A stretch of DNA of 64,000 nt from DASUNP01 sp035249305 (GTDB lineage Bacteria; Acidobacteriota; Blastocatellia; UBA7656), in assembly GCA_035249305.1 (NCBI GenBank), contig DATFGQ010000006.1, positions 9,104 to 73,103 of the forward strand. The letters run 5' to 3'. Below the pieces are notes generated by a model, which saw nothing but the letters and a program-made list of their open reading frames with translations, was not told the origin of the DNA and made no database searches. Below are positions 24,052 through 34,700 of this stretch, one piece after another; position 1 is the stretch's first letter, and each line of letters begins with the position of its first letter. The position numbers and the translations under genes were made by a program.

Positions 24052-24166
24052 AAATTGGCCCGAAGGGCTAGCGCAACAGCCTGATTGTGCGACTATAAGC
24101 GATGCGGGCAAACCGAGTCAAACTCGAAGGCCGTATAATCCGAGCGGGGGGCAAAAGTCGTGATTC

Positions 24167-24195
24167 TTGAGTAAGGTTTTCATCTCTGATATACT
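24167..24195 (+). promoter_or_regulatory. Promoter of the Clp ATPase gene
   Basis: TTGAGT (24167-24172), a 17-nt spacer and TATACT (24190-24195), about 85 nt ahead of the start codon. Confidence 0.6.
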
Positions 24196-24279
24196 TTGAT
24201 AGGGACAGATTTTCTAATCGTGAAGCGTAGCATCATCCCGGTACTACGGTTGCACGCGAAGCTGGGAAGTCATATAAGA

Positions 24280-26541
24280 ATGTTAGACCTCGAAATTTTC
24301 ACCGACAAAATAGCAGAGAGTGGCCGCAGGCTTGTTCGGAAAGCTTATGAAGAGGCGCGCTCGCGCGACCATAATCAGCTCGCTCCCGAACACGTACTGA
24401 TCGCCATCGCGGAAGTTGAGCGCCCCTTCTTTAACGAAGTGATGCAGAGCCTCAACCTGGACCCGCAGGTCGTCTTGCAGGCGGTCGAAACGAAACTCGG
24501 CCAGCGCGACTACCTGGGGCGCGGCATACGGATGGGTGAGTCGTTGAGGACATTGCTCTCAAACGCGCTCAAGCATGCGCACGAGCGCGGCCGCCGCCTC
24601 ATTGAATCGACCGACCTCTTCGTAGCCCTCTTCAAGGACGTACATAGTTTCCCCGTAGAACTGCTCAGGCGGCTGGGCGCAGACCGGGAGATGGTGATGC
24701 AAAAGATACAGACGCGCGTGCGCAGCCACGAAGAGAAGGAAGAGAAGTACCGCCGTCGCTACGAGCTTCCGCCTTACCTGAAACACTTCGGCGTGAGCCT
24801 CAACAAGCTCGCGCGCCAGGATAAGCTCCCGCCCGTCATCGGCCGCAACGAAGAGATCCGACAGATGATAGAGATACTCTGTCACCGCGAGCGCGCCAAC
24901 TCCCCTATGCTCGTGGGCGAGGCGGGCGTCGGCAAAACGGCCGTCGTCGAGGGGCTCGCGCGCAAGATAGAGCTTGAGGCCGACTCCGTCCCCCAAAGGC
25001 TGCGCAACTCTCACGTCGTACAGTTGCAGATGTCGGGCATCGTGGCCGGCACCATGTTGCGCGGCATGTTCGAAGAGCGCATCCAGGGCATCATAAACGA
25101 AGTCAAAGAGCGCGATAACCTGATCCTTTTCATAGACGAGGCGCACACGATCATAGGCGCGGGATCGGCTCTGGGAGCCAGTTCCGACGCCGCCAACATG
25201 TTCAAGTCCGCCCTGGCCCGCGGCGAGATCCGCATCATCGGCGCGACCACCATGACTGAGTACAAAGAGTACATCGCCGAAGACGAGGCCCTGGCCCGCC
25301 GCTTCCGGCTCGTCAAAGTCGACGAGCCTTCGGTCGAAGACACGCGCAAGATAGTCGTGGGCGTGCGCCCCCGCCTTGAGCGCAACTACTCGGTCACGAT
25401 CTCCGACGAGGCGATCGACACGGCGCTTGAGATGGCCCCGCGCTACGTCCGCAACCTTCACCTGCCCGACAAGGTGATCGGCTGGCTGGACACGGCGGCC
25501 GTCAAAGTCGAGATCAACCAGCCCGAGATGGGCGAGGTCCGCTCCGAGCACATAATCGACGTCATAAGCCAGGAGTCGCGCATACCGCGCGACATGATCT
25601 TCCGCGACACAAACGACCGCTTCGTCCACATGGAAGAGGCGCTCTCGTCGCGAGTCATCGGCCAGAAGGTCGCGATCAAAGCCGTGGCGCAGAGGCTCCG
25701 CCTGAACAAGGGGCCGCTGAAAGAGAACTTCTACAAGCCGGACGGCGTGCTGTTGTTTCTAGGCCCGACCGGCGTCGGCAAGACCGAGCTCGCCAAGGCC
25801 GTCGCCGAGTTCATGTTCGGCGACGACGACAAGATGGTCCGCATAGACATGTCGGAATATCAAGACGGGACGATCGCGATCGAAAAGCTGATAGGCATGC
25901 CGCGCGGCATAGTCGGCAGCGAGCGCGGCGGCATCCTGACCGAGCGGCTGCGCGACAACCCTTACACGGTCCTGCTGCTCGACGAGATCGAGAAAGCCTC
26001 GCCTTACCTGCTCAACCTCTTCTTGCAGGCTTTCGACGAAGGCTGGCTCACGGACGGGCGCGGCAAGAAGGTCTACCTTTCGGACGCGATAATAATAATG
26101 ACCTCGAACCTGGGGTCTGAGAATTTTAAGAAGTACATGAAGCCGCTCGGGTTCGGGACCAAGAGCCTGGCCGACATCTCCGCCATCAACCGCGAGGTGA
26201 TAAAGGCGGCCGAAGAGCGGTTCTCGCCCGAGTTCCGCAACCGCATAGACGAGATAGTCGTCTTCTCGCCGCTCACGCAGGACGAGGTGAAACAGATCGC
26301 CGAGCTTTACCTGAGCAAGATCAAGCGGCAGATGAAGCACCAGGGCAAGCACATAGAGATCACGGCGGCGGCGGTCGTCTTCCTGGTCGAGAAGGGGTTC
26401 AGCCCCGCTTACGGCGCGCGATTCCTCAAGCGCACGATCGACGAGCTGGTGAAGCTGCCCGTGACTACCAGGTGGAAAGAGGGCAACCGTTTCTTCGTCG
26501 ACGTCGAAGAAGGTGTGATAAAGATAACGCCTCTCGACTGA
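24280..26541 (+). CDS. ClpA/ClpC-type AAA+ unfoldase
   Basis: 753 residues. N-terminal Clp_N repeats (about 1-140) are followed by two AAA+ modules. Walker A motifs are GEAGVGKTAV (about 213) and GPTGVGKTEL (about 497); Walker B motifs are LILFIDEAH and VLLLDEIEKA. The short spacer between modules (RSEHIIDVISQESRIPRDMI) shows it lacks the coiled-coil M-domain of ClpB and the ClpC adaptor insert, so by layout it is ClpA-like. A loop LGFG in the second module (about 628) corresponds to the IGL/LGF loop that docks on ClpP. No clpS or clpP is adjacent. Start chosen at the ATG giving MLDLEIFTDK, matching homologue N-termini. Followed by a terminator. Confidence 0.93.
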   Translation: MLDLEIFTDKIAESGRRLVRKAYEEARSRDHNQLAPEHVLIAIAEVERPFFNEVMQSLNLDPQVVLQAVETKLGQRDYLGRGIRMGESLRTLLSNALKHAHERGRRLIESTDLFVALFKDVHSFPVELLRRLGADREMVMQKIQTRVRSHEEKEEKYRRRYELPPYLKHFGVSLNKLARQDKLPPVIGRNEEIRQMIEILCHRERANSPMLVGEAGVGKTAVVEGLARKIELEADSVPQRLRNSHVVQLQMSGIVAGTMLRGMFEERIQGIINEVKERDNLILFIDEAHTIIGAGSALGASSDAANMFKSALARGEIRIIGATTMTEYKEYIAEDEALARRFRLVKVDEPSVEDTRKIVVGVRPRLERNYSVTISDEAIDTALEMAPRYVRNLHLPDKVIGWLDTAAVKVEINQPEMGEVRSEHIIDVISQESRIPRDMIFRDTNDRFVHMEEALSSRVIGQKVAIKAVAQRLRLNKGPLKENFYKPDGVLLFLGPTGVGKTELAKAVAEFMFGDDDKMVRIDMSEYQDGTIAIEKLIGMPRGIVGSERGGILTERLRDNPYTVLLLDEIEKASPYLLNLFLQAFDEGWLTDGRGKKVYLSDAIIIMTSNLGSENFKKYMKPLGFGTKSLADISAINREVIKAAEERFSPEFRNRIDEIVVFSPLTQDEVKQIAELYLSKIKRQMKHQGKHIEITAAAVVFLVEKGFSPAYGARFLKRTIDELVKLPVTTRWKEGNRFFVDVEEGVIKITPLD

Positions 26542-26568
26542 GTTCGAGGTTGTTATTCGCATTAATCG

Positions 26569-26599
26569 AAGCGGCGCAAGTTTCTTTGTGCCGCTTTTC
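26569..26599 (+). terminator. Rho-independent terminator after the Clp gene
   Basis: Stem AAGCGGCGCAA (26569-26579) with TTGTGCCGCTT (26586-26596), followed by a T-rich tract. It separates the Clp gene from the next gene 50 nt downstream. Confidence 0.75.
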
Positions 26600-26648
26600 A
26601 TTTTATAATTTGAACACCCAGTCCGTTACGAAGTTTGGAGGAAATTCG

Positions 26649-27437
26649 GTGAAGTCATTAAAAGCAATTTTCTTATCCCTGGTTGCGCTCGCGGCGGTCG
26701 TGAGCGCCAGTACGGCGCAGAAGGAGCAAGACGACCCTGATCCTGCGCGCGCCGAGGCCATCATCCGCGAAGCGATAAAGGCGCGCGGCGGCGACGCCTA
26801 CGCCCGCGTGAGCAACACGGTCAGCCAGGGGCAGTTCACGCGTTTCGAAAAAGGCATATCGCTGCTCCCCCAGAGCTTCACCGATTACGTCGTCTACCCC
26901 GATCGCGAGCGCACGGACTTCGGCAAAGGCGACACCAAGTTCGTCCAAGCGAACACCGGCAACACGGGCTGGATTTATGACGCGAGCCAGAAGGCCATAC
27001 GCGACCAGACCGACGAGCAGATCAAGAGCTTCCAGCAGTCTATCCGGTATGACCTCGACAACCTGCTGCGCCGCGCGTGGCAAGAGCCGGGGGCGAAGCT
27101 CGTTTATCTAGGCCGGCGCGAAGCGTGGCGCAACACATTCTCGGAGGCCGTGCGGATAGACTTTGCCGACGGTGCTTCGGCCACCTTGCATTTCGACAAG
27201 AGCACGAAGCTGCCGCTGATGACCGAATACAAGACCGTCGCCGGCGAGGCGACTACGGACAACCAGGCGCGTTTTTTCCGGTGGGTGAATTTTGGCGGGA
27301 TAATGTACCCGACGATTCAGGATTTTTATCGCAATGGTGTACAGACGGGGCGGGCGGCCTTCGACGAGGTCAGCTTCAACGCGAACATACCCGAAAAAAT
27401 CTTCGCCAAGCCTTCCAACGTCAAAGAGGTGAAATGA
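26649..27437 (+). CDS. Exported LolA-like protein (copy 2)
   Basis: 262 residues, GTG start with GGAGG 7 nt upstream. The signal peptide (KAIFLSLVALAAVVSASTAQ) lacks a lipobox Cys, so it is probably a soluble periplasmic protein. The mature region (ARAEAIIREAIKARGGDAY, GQFTRFEKGISLLP, WIYDASQKAIRDQTDEQI, FRWVNFGGIMYPTIQDFY, DEVSFNANIPEKIF) follows the pattern of outer-membrane lipoprotein-sorting-like proteins widespread in Acidobacteria. It starts after the Clp terminator and is probably transcribed alone. Substrate unknown; assignment rests on pattern resemblance. Confidence 0.65.
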   Translation: MKSLKAIFLSLVALAAVVSASTAQKEQDDPDPARAEAIIREAIKARGGDAYARVSNTVSQGQFTRFEKGISLLPQSFTDYVVYPDRERTDFGKGDTKFVQANTGNTGWIYDASQKAIRDQTDEQIKSFQQSIRYDLDNLLRRAWQEPGAKLVYLGRREAWRNTFSEAVRIDFADGASATLHFDKSTKLPLMTEYKTVAGEATTDNQARFFRWVNFGGIMYPTIQDFYRNGVQTGRAAFDEVSFNANIPEKIFAKPSNVKEVK

Positions 27438-27476
27438 CCGGCGCGGCGCATGACCGTGGTTATGCGCCGCGCGCTT

Positions 27477-27812
27477 CTACATCACTCGTTGCGGTAAATC
27501 TTCGACCGACTTGTAGAACGACAGACGGATGTTGCGCAGGTCCGTGCTTATCTCGTAGAGGTCGTTCAGCAGCGACTGCATCTGATCCTTCTGCCGCTCA
27601 AGGTCGGGCTGCACCGACGACAGGTGCAGCTCCAGCCCCGCCAGCCGCGCTTCGAGCGTCGCAAGCCGCGACTTGATGCTCCGCCAGAACTGCTCTATCG
27701 CCGTGAGGTGCGTCTCGATGCTGTCCTGAAACTCTGAGACGCTGTAGCGGAGCTCGCTCACCATCTTGAGGATCAACTCGAACGTAGGCTCCTCAGCTTC
27801 GTCTGTGTCCAT
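27477..27812 (-). CDS. Coiled-coil protein of unknown function
   Basis: 111 residues, cytoplasmic, almost entirely alpha-helical with heptad-like spacing from about 10 to 100 (LKMVSELRYSVSEFQ, RLATLEARLAGLELHLSS, QKDQMQSLLNDLYEI). No family recognised. It starts 12 nt after the fbaB stop, with GAGAGGG as ribosome binding site, so it is cotranscribed with the aldolase. A structural or regulatory partner of the aldolase is possible but unsupported. Confidence 0.7.
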   Translation of the reverse strand: MDTDEAEEPTFELILKMVSELRYSVSEFQDSIETHLTAIEQFWRSIKSRLATLEARLAGLELHLSSVQPDLERQKDQMQSLLNDLYEISTDLRNIRLSFYKSVEDLPQRVM

Positions 27813-27824
27813 GGGGTTGCCCTC

Positions 27825-28877
27825 TCAAGCCACCGTGACCTCTTTGGCGAGGTACACGTCCTGGATCGCGTTGAGGATCTTGACGCCCTCGGGCATCGGT
27901 TTTTGGAAGGCCTTGCGACCCGAGATCAACCCGGTGCCGCCTGCCCGCTTGTTGATGACGGCCGTGCGCACCGCCTGCTGGATGTCGTTTTCGCCCGACG
28001 CGCCGCCGGAGTTGATGAGCCCCGCGCGCCCCATAAAGCAGTTGGCCACCTGATAGCGCGTCAGGTCTATGGGGTTGTCCGTCGTTAGCTCCGAGTAAAC
28101 CTTCTTGTGCGTCTTCCCGAATTTCAGCGCCTCATAGCCGCCGTTGTTTTCCGGGAGCTTCTGCTTGATTATGTCGGCCCCGAGAGTGACGCCGAGGTGG
28201 TTGGCCTGCCCCGTAAGGTCGGCCGCCACGTGGTAGTCCATCTCTTTAGTCTTGAAGGCGGAGTTACGCAGGTAGCACCAGAGTATGCAGAACATCCCAA
28301 GCTCGTGCGCGTGCTGGAACGCCTGCGTGACCTCCTGTATCTGGCGCTTGGACTCTTCGGACCCGAAGTAGATCGTAGCCCCCACGCCGACGCAGCCCTG
28401 GTCGAACGCCTGGTCAATGGAGCCGAACATGATCTGGTCGAAGCTGTTCGGGTAAGAGAGAAACTCGTTATGGTTGAACTTGAGAACGAAGGGGATCTTG
28501 TGAGCATACTTGCGCGACACGGACCCTATCGCGCCGAGGGTCGTCGCGACGGCGTTGCACCCGCCTTCGACCGCCAGCTTCAAGATGTTGTCGGGGTCGA
28601 AGTACTCTATGTTGGGCGCGAACGAAGCCCCGGCCGAGTGCTCTATGCCCTGGTCGACGGGCAGTATAGACAGGTAGCCCGTGCCCGCAAGCCGCCCGTG
28701 GTTGAACATAGTCCCGAGGTTGCGCAGCACGGACGGCGAGCGGTCCGTGCCGACCAGCACGCGGTCTATGAAGTCCGGGCCGGGCAAATGGAGCGACTCT
28801 TTCGGTATCGTCCTGCTCTGGTAGGTCAACAGCGTTTCGGCCTCGTCGCCGAGTATGCGTTCAATCTCTTGGATCAT
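27825..28877 (-). CDS. fbaB: Class I fructose-bisphosphate aldolase (FbaB/DhnA type)
   Basis: 350 residues, glycolysis and gluconeogenesis. Recognised by LSILPVDQGIEHSAGASFAPN, FVLKFNHNEFLSYP (the Lys region of the Schiff-base barrel), DQGCVGVGATIYFGS, CILWCYLRN, LGADIIKQKLPENNGGY and the phosphate-binding LINSGGASGENDI near the C-terminus. The start ATG is preceded by GGAGG 7 nt away; longer frames upstream are not gene-like. It is first of a two-gene operon with the coiled-coil protein. Length and layout match E. coli FbaB, including its archaeal-type TIM barrel. Confidence 0.94.
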   Translation of the reverse strand: MIQEIERILGDEAETLLTYQSRTIPKESLHLPGPDFIDRVLVGTDRSPSVLRNLGTMFNHGRLAGTGYLSILPVDQGIEHSAGASFAPNIEYFDPDNILKLAVEGGCNAVATTLGAIGSVSRKYAHKIPFVLKFNHNEFLSYPNSFDQIMFGSIDQAFDQGCVGVGATIYFGSEESKRQIQEVTQAFQHAHELGMFCILWCYLRNSAFKTKEMDYHVAADLTGQANHLGVTLGADIIKQKLPENNGGYEALKFGKTHKKVYSELTTDNPIDLTRYQVANCFMGRAGLINSGGASGENDIQQAVRTAVINKRAGGTGLISGRKAFQKPMPEGVKILNAIQDVYLAKEVTVA

Positions 28878-28978
28878 CTCGCCCTCCTGTAGTGAGATAG
28901 TGATTATACCGGGATCGCCGGAAAACGGCCCCACCATTCTATTCTTACGCGATTCGCAGGTCAACGCCCGCAAAAAAA

Positions 28979-29008
28979 GGGCGCGCAAATCGAGATCTGC
29001 GCGCCCAG
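28979..29008 (-). terminator. Rho-independent terminator of the PBP gene
   Basis: GGGCGCGCA...TGCGCGCCC stem with inner pairing (GATCTCGATT loop region), followed on the minus strand by TTTTTTT. Lies about 100 nt after the PBP stop codon. Confidence 0.8.
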
Positions 29009-29104
29009 AAAGAGGATCTGAGATGTTTACCCATCTCATAAGAGCCACCTCGACGCCTAAAGATACATGGCCGACGATTTTTTTTCTTCTCAAGTATTTT
29101 GAGA

Positions 29105-31630
29105 TTACGGGCGGCGGGGCGCGCTGCGCGGCCGTGTCTGCTCGGTCGGTCTTTCGGGCTCGCGCGCGGCGGGGGGGATTCTTTCGGGCGGGTCTTTAGG
29201 CGGTTGCAGGGGCTGATCGCCGGGCGGGGGAAGAGGCGCTTCGAAGGGAAGCCCGCCCGCGTGCGCCTCGCAACTGTCTACGGGCTGAGTCCCTTCGACG
29301 AAATACTCCGTCCGTCTGGTCGGGCAACTTTCGGTCGCAAGCTCTCCGGTCGTAGGGTCTATCTCGGCGCTCACTATGCCGTCGGGCTTCGGGAAGCTGT
29401 CGCCGCCCAGGTCGGGCCTGAGCGCCAGCGCCTGCTTCATGAAGGCCGCCCAGATGGGCAGCGCCGATTGCGACCCTTCGAGCCCCAGCTCGGAGTTGTC
29501 GTCAAAGCCGACCCAGACGACGCAGACCAGATTCGGCGTGTAGCCGGCAAACCACCCGTCGCGCGAAGTGCCGGTCTTGCCCGCGGCGGTCGCCGTAAAG
29601 CCCATCGCCCGCGCGCGCGCCGCGGTCCCCTTGTTTAACACGTCCTGCATCATGTTCGTCATCAGCCAACTGACGCCGGGCTTGAGCGCAGGCCGCGTCT
29701 CGGCGCGCGTCTCGATTATGCTGACGCCTTCGGAATTCGATATGCGCTTGATCGGCCGCGCCGTCGCGAGGTAGCCGTTGTTTGCGAAGGCCGTGTAAGC
29801 CTGCGCGATTTCGAGCGGCGTGGCCTCGGCCGTCCCCAGCGCCAGCGCGGGGAAGGGCTGCGGGCGGGGGAGCCCAAGCTTTTCGGCCATCCTCGCGACT
29901 TTTCCGTAGCCCACTTTTTCGGCTATCCGCACCGTGACGACGTTGAGCGAATGGACGAGCCCGTCGCGCATAGTCACGTCGCGGTTGGAATACGCCTTAC
30001 CGAAATTGTCGGGCGAGTAGGTCTTGCTCCCGCCATAATAAAACGTCTCGGGCGCGTCCAGGAACATGTTGGCGGGCGTGATGATGTCGTCGCTCGAATC
30101 TTCGTAAGCCGTGTTGATCGCCGTGGCGTACACGATGGGCTTGAAGACCGAGCCGGGTTGGCGGTTGGCGTCGATGGCGCGGTTGAGCTGGCTCTGGCCG
30201 TAGTCGCGCCCGCCGACCATGGCGACTATCTCGCCCGTCTTCGCGTTCAGGGCCACCAGCGCGGCCTGAAGCGTGCCGGGCGGCACGGGGTTCTTCTTCC
30301 GCTTCGAGAATATCGGGTCGAGCTTCGCGAGCGTGTCGCCCACGGCCTTGTCCGCTGCGCGCTGCAAGTCCATGTCGACGGTCGAGTAGACGCGGAACGA
30401 CTGCTGTGAGAGGTCGCGCGTGGCCGATTCGCTCAGAAGCTGCTGCTGCAAGTAGTCTATGAAGTAAGGCGCGTCGGAGTTCACGGCCCGCCGCTTCGGC
30501 TCTATCTTAAGCTCGGTGGCCTTCGCCTGCCTCGCCGTGGCCTCGTCGATGAACCCCGCCTCGAACATAGAGTCGAGCACCTGGTTGCGCCGCGCCTTCG
30601 CGCGCTCGGGGTCGCGGTAGGGTGAATACAGACTCGGCCCGCGAATGATCCCGGCCAGGAATGCCGCTTCGGGCAGCGTAAGGTTGACCACGTCCTTGTT
30701 GAAGTAGACCGAGGCCGCCTCGCCGACTCCGTTGATCGAATAGCTCCCCGACTGGCCCATGTAAACGTCGTTGGCGTACAGCTCGAAGATCTCCGCTTTC
30801 GTCAGCTTCGTTTCTAACACGAGCGCGATCATCATCTCTTGCGACTTGCGTTTGAAGGTGCGCTCGGGAGTCAGGAAGAAGTTCTTGACGAGCTGCTGCG
30901 TTATCGAAGAGCCGCCCTGCTGCAACTCGCCTTCGCTCGCGTCGCGCCAGACGGCGCGGACTATGCCGCGAAAGTTTATGCCCGAGTGCTCGAAGAACTG
31001 GCGGTCCTCGATCGCGACGACGGCGTCTTTGTAATGCTTCGGCAGGTCTTTGAACGAGACGAGCTTCTGCTTCTGGCGCTGCTTGTCGTTCGAGAAGGCC
31101 GTCACCATCTCGGGCTCGATCAGCGCCGTGTCGAGGTTGCGCTTGCTGTCTATGCTGGTGATCTTCGTTATGGCGCGGCCGTTGCCGCCGAACGAGACGA
31201 TTATGTTCGGGAACTGCGGCGCGTTGTTGATCTTAGAATCCAGGCTCGTGTGAATCTCGATCGAGCCGTTCTTGATCAGGTAGCGCCCGCGCTTAGAATC
31301 GGCCTCCTTGCTCGACTCGACGTAGCCGATGCTGTCGAGGTGGCCCTTGAGCTGATCGAGCGAGAGCGCCTGGCCCACGCGTATCGAGCGCGGCGCGGCG
31401 TAGATGCCCGTCGTCCGCACGATGATGTCTCCCTGACGCCAAGTGTCGATCATGATCGAATACTTGACGTAGAAGAAGACTGTCACCGCGACGGCCACCA
31501 GCGAGAGGACGCCCAGCGCGATCAAGACTTTTCGCGTAAAGAGGCGGCGCGCGATGCGGCCGAGCAGCCCTGCCCGCCGCTCTTCTTTTCTTATTACGCG
31601 CGTTCTCGGTTTTTTTGTAACTGTAGCCAA
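29105..31630 (-). CDS. mrcB: Class A penicillin-binding protein (PBP1b-like)
   Basis: 841-residue bifunctional peptidoglycan synthase anchored by one N-terminal membrane helix (about 35-56) after an Arg/Lys-rich cytoplasmic tail. Next comes a UB2H-like domain (about 85-150: LKGHLDSIGYVES, RYLIKNGSIEIHT), typical of PBP1b. The glycosyltransferase domain (about 190-360) has catalytic Glu in AIEDRQFFEHSG and QGGSSITQQLVKNFF. The transpeptidase domain has the nucleophile Ser in GSVFKP (about 493), HSLN and KTGT (about 687). The C-terminal 60 residues are Pro/Arg-rich. UB2H in E. coli binds LpoB; no LpoB-like gene is adjacent. Monocistronic, with a strong terminator. Confidence 0.95.
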   Translation of the reverse strand: MATVTKKPRTRVIRKEERRAGLLGRIARRLFTRKVLIALGVLSLVAVAVTVFFYVKYSIMIDTWRQGDIIVRTTGIYAAPRSIRVGQALSLDQLKGHLDSIGYVESSKEADSKRGRYLIKNGSIEIHTSLDSKINNAPQFPNIIVSFGGNGRAITKITSIDSKRNLDTALIEPEMVTAFSNDKQRQKQKLVSFKDLPKHYKDAVVAIEDRQFFEHSGINFRGIVRAVWRDASEGELQQGGSSITQQLVKNFFLTPERTFKRKSQEMMIALVLETKLTKAEIFELYANDVYMGQSGSYSINGVGEAASVYFNKDVVNLTLPEAAFLAGIIRGPSLYSPYRDPERAKARRNQVLDSMFEAGFIDEATARQAKATELKIEPKRRAVNSDAPYFIDYLQQQLLSESATRDLSQQSFRVYSTVDMDLQRAADKAVGDTLAKLDPIFSKRKKNPVPPGTLQAALVALNAKTGEIVAMVGGRDYGQSQLNRAIDANRQPGSVFKPIVYATAINTAYEDSSDDIITPANMFLDAPETFYYGGSKTYSPDNFGKAYSNRDVTMRDGLVHSLNVVTVRIAEKVGYGKVARMAEKLGLPRPQPFPALALGTAEATPLEIAQAYTAFANNGYLATARPIKRISNSEGVSIIETRAETRPALKPGVSWLMTNMMQDVLNKGTAARARAMGFTATAAGKTGTSRDGWFAGYTPNLVCVVWVGFDDNSELGLEGSQSALPIWAAFMKQALALRPDLGGDSFPKPDGIVSAEIDPTTGELATESCPTRRTEYFVEGTQPVDSCEAHAGGLPFEAPLPPPGDQPLQPPKDPPERIPPAAREPERPTEQTRPRSAPRRP

Positions 31631-31764
31631 GGCTCTACCGAATCCATCCCTTTCGACTGCTACGGCCGGTTAGATTCCTGTTAGCTAGATTTGGTTGGCA
31701 AACTAACCGCCACGAGGGCTAATAAAAACTCTAGCACCCGTAGGGGAAGGGAACAAGGCTAACT

Positions 31765-34700
31765 TCAGTTGGCCGCGCTGCTGGCCCGCTGGACCACGAG
31801 CTCGACCTGACAGTTGCCCAGAATCTCTTTTATAGAGTTCGTAAGCTCGGGCGTGACTTTGACGCGGACGAATTGGTTGGGCTGGACGCGGACCATCATC
31901 CCGTTGGGCAGGTCGACTTCAAACGTCACGCTACAATCGCCCCTGTGGCGGTCAAGCAGCGCGTGCAGAAGGTCGACTTTGTCGTTATCGATCTGGGCGC
32001 CGTCGACGCGGACGACTATGTTGCGCGCACTCCGCTCGCGGATGTTCTCCAGGCTCTGTATCTCGTCGGAGATGATCGTCATGCTGCCGCCGTCGTCTAT
32101 CTCCAGGCGGCCCCGCACAAGGACGGACGCGTCGGCCTGTATGATCGCGGCGGCCTTGCCAAACACGTCGGGCCACGCGACCACCTTCACCGAGCCGAAG
32201 CGGTCTTCGAGGTGGAACAGGCCGAAGCGGTCGCCTTTCTTCGTCGTGCGGACGTTTAGCTCCATCACTATGCCGCCGATCGTCACCTGCGCCCCGTGGT
32301 TGAAGCTCTGCAATCGGTCTACGTCGGCGTTAGCGAAATCCGAGAGCGCCTGGTCGTAGCTCTGGAGCGGGTGGCCCGATATGTAAAAGCCGAGCGTCTC
32401 CTTCTCGCCCTTGAGCATCTCCTGGTTAGACCAGTCTTCGGCGTAAGGCAGTTGCGGCTCGGCCACGGGCATCGATGACGTGAGCGAGCCGAACAGGTCG
32501 GTCTGCCCCGTGGCGCGCGACCGCTGAGTCCGCTGGCCGCTTTCGATCGCCGCGTCGATCGCGGCAAAGACGCGCGCGCGGCTCTGGCCGAGGCTGTCGA
32601 AAGCCCCTGCGCGTATCAAGCTTTCGAGCACGCGTTTGTTTACAGCCCTCGCGTCTACTCGCTCGGTGAAATCGAATATCGAGCGGAAAGGCCCCGAGGC
32701 GTTTCGGGCTTCGGTGACGGAGGCTACGGCCGACTGGCCTATGCCCTTGATCGCCGCGAGCCCGAATCGGATGGCGTTGCCGCTCGCGGTGAAGTTGTCC
32801 AGGCTGGCGTTCACGTCCGGGGGCAGAATCTCTATGCCCTGCGCGCGCGCCTCGTTGATGTACTTGACGACCTTGGCCGTGTTGTTCAACTCGTTCGACA
32901 GCACGGCGGCCCAGAAGTGCGTCGGGTAATGCGCCTTCAGATAGGCGGTTTGATAAGCGAGATACCCATAGCTGAACGAGTGCGCTCGGTTAAAGGCGTA
33001 GTCGGCAAAGCCCTCGAAGCTCTGCCAAAGTTTTTCGAGCTTCGTGCGGTCGTGGCCGCGCTCGGTCGCCTGTTTTAAGAACTTCTCCTTATGTTTGTCC
33101 AACTCCTCGCGCTTCTTCTTACCCATGGCGCGGCGCACTAGGTCTGCTTCGCCGAGCGAATACGCCGCGAGCTTTTGAAAGACTGCCATAAGCTGCTCTT
33201 GATAGACGCAGATCCCCAGTGTGTTCCCCATTACTTCTTTAAGCTCGGGGAAGTCGTAGCGCACTTTCTTCCGGCCGTGGCGGCGCTCGATGAAGTCGTC
33301 GACCATCCCGCTATCAATCGGGCCGGGGCGGTAAAGCGCGTTGAGCGCCGACAAATCTTCGAGCCCTTCCGGCTTCAGGCGGCGGCATATGTCGCGCATC
33401 CCGTCGCTTTCAAACTGAAATATCGCGGTAGTCCTGCCGTCGGCGAAAAGCTGCAACGCCGCGCGGTCGTCTAACGGTATGCGCGCCAGGTCTAACTGCC
33501 GCCCCGTCTCGCGCTCGATGGACTTCAGGCAGTCGTCGATGATCGTCAGCGTGGTCAAAGCCAGGAAGTCCATCTTCAGCATCCCTGTCTTTTCCAGGTC
33601 GGTCATCGGGTACTGCGTCGTTATTTCGTCGCGCGCCGTCTTTGACACGGGCACCAGCTCGTGCAGAGGCTTTGGCGAAATCACCACGCCGGCCGCATGC
33701 ACCGACGAGTGGCGCGAGCAGCCTTCAAGCCGCTTGGCTATCTCGATCACCTCGCGCACGCGCTGGTCTGTCTCGATGGCGCGCTTGAGGTCGGGGTTCT
33801 GCTTGATCGCGTCTTCGATCGACACGTTTCGGCCGCGCACGGGCGGCGGGATCATCTTGGCTATCTTATCGACTTCGGCGTAGGGCATCTCCAGCGCCCG
33901 GCCAACGTCTTTGATCGCCGCCTTCGAGGCCATGGTCCCGAAGGTGCTGATCTGAGAAACGTGGTCGCGCCCATAATAATCGGCCACGTAGTCTATGACC
34001 TGCTGGCGGCCTCGCACGCAGAAGTCTATGTCTATGTCGGGCATCGAGACGCGCTCGGGGTTTAAGAACCGCTCGAACAGCAGGTCGTATTGCAGCGGAT
34101 CGATGTCGGTGATCTTCAGGCTGTAGGCTACGAGGCTGCCCGCCGCAGACCCCCTGCCCGGCCCGACCGGGATGCTGTTCTTCTTCGCGTAGCGGATGAA
34201 GTCCCATACGATCAGGAAGTAACCGGCGAACCCCATCTTGGTGATGACTGTGATCTCCTGTTCGAGCCGGGCCTTGTAATCGTCCAGGTCACACTTGCGG
34301 TCCGGCCGGTCTTTGATCGCGGCCCACCGCTCTTCCAGCCCCGCGCGCGACATCCGCGCGAAGTAGCTATCGATCGTCTCGCCTTCGGGCACGCGGAAGT
34401 TCGGCAGGTGGTTTTCACCACTCGGCAACTGTAGCTCGCACATCTCGGCGATGGCCACGGTGTTCAGCAGCGCTTCGGGCATGTCCTTGCCGAAGATGAG
34501 CCACATCTCTTTGGCCGACCGCACGTAGAACTCGCCCTCTTTATACTTGAGCCCGCGCTTCTCGTTTACGGTCTTGCCCGCGCCTATGCAGACGAGTATG
34601 TCGTGCGCGCGCCAGTCCTCGCGCAGCAGGTAGTGGCAGTCGTTGGTGGCGGCGAGCGGGATGCCCGTCTTTTTCGAAAGCTCGCGCATGCCGGGGATGA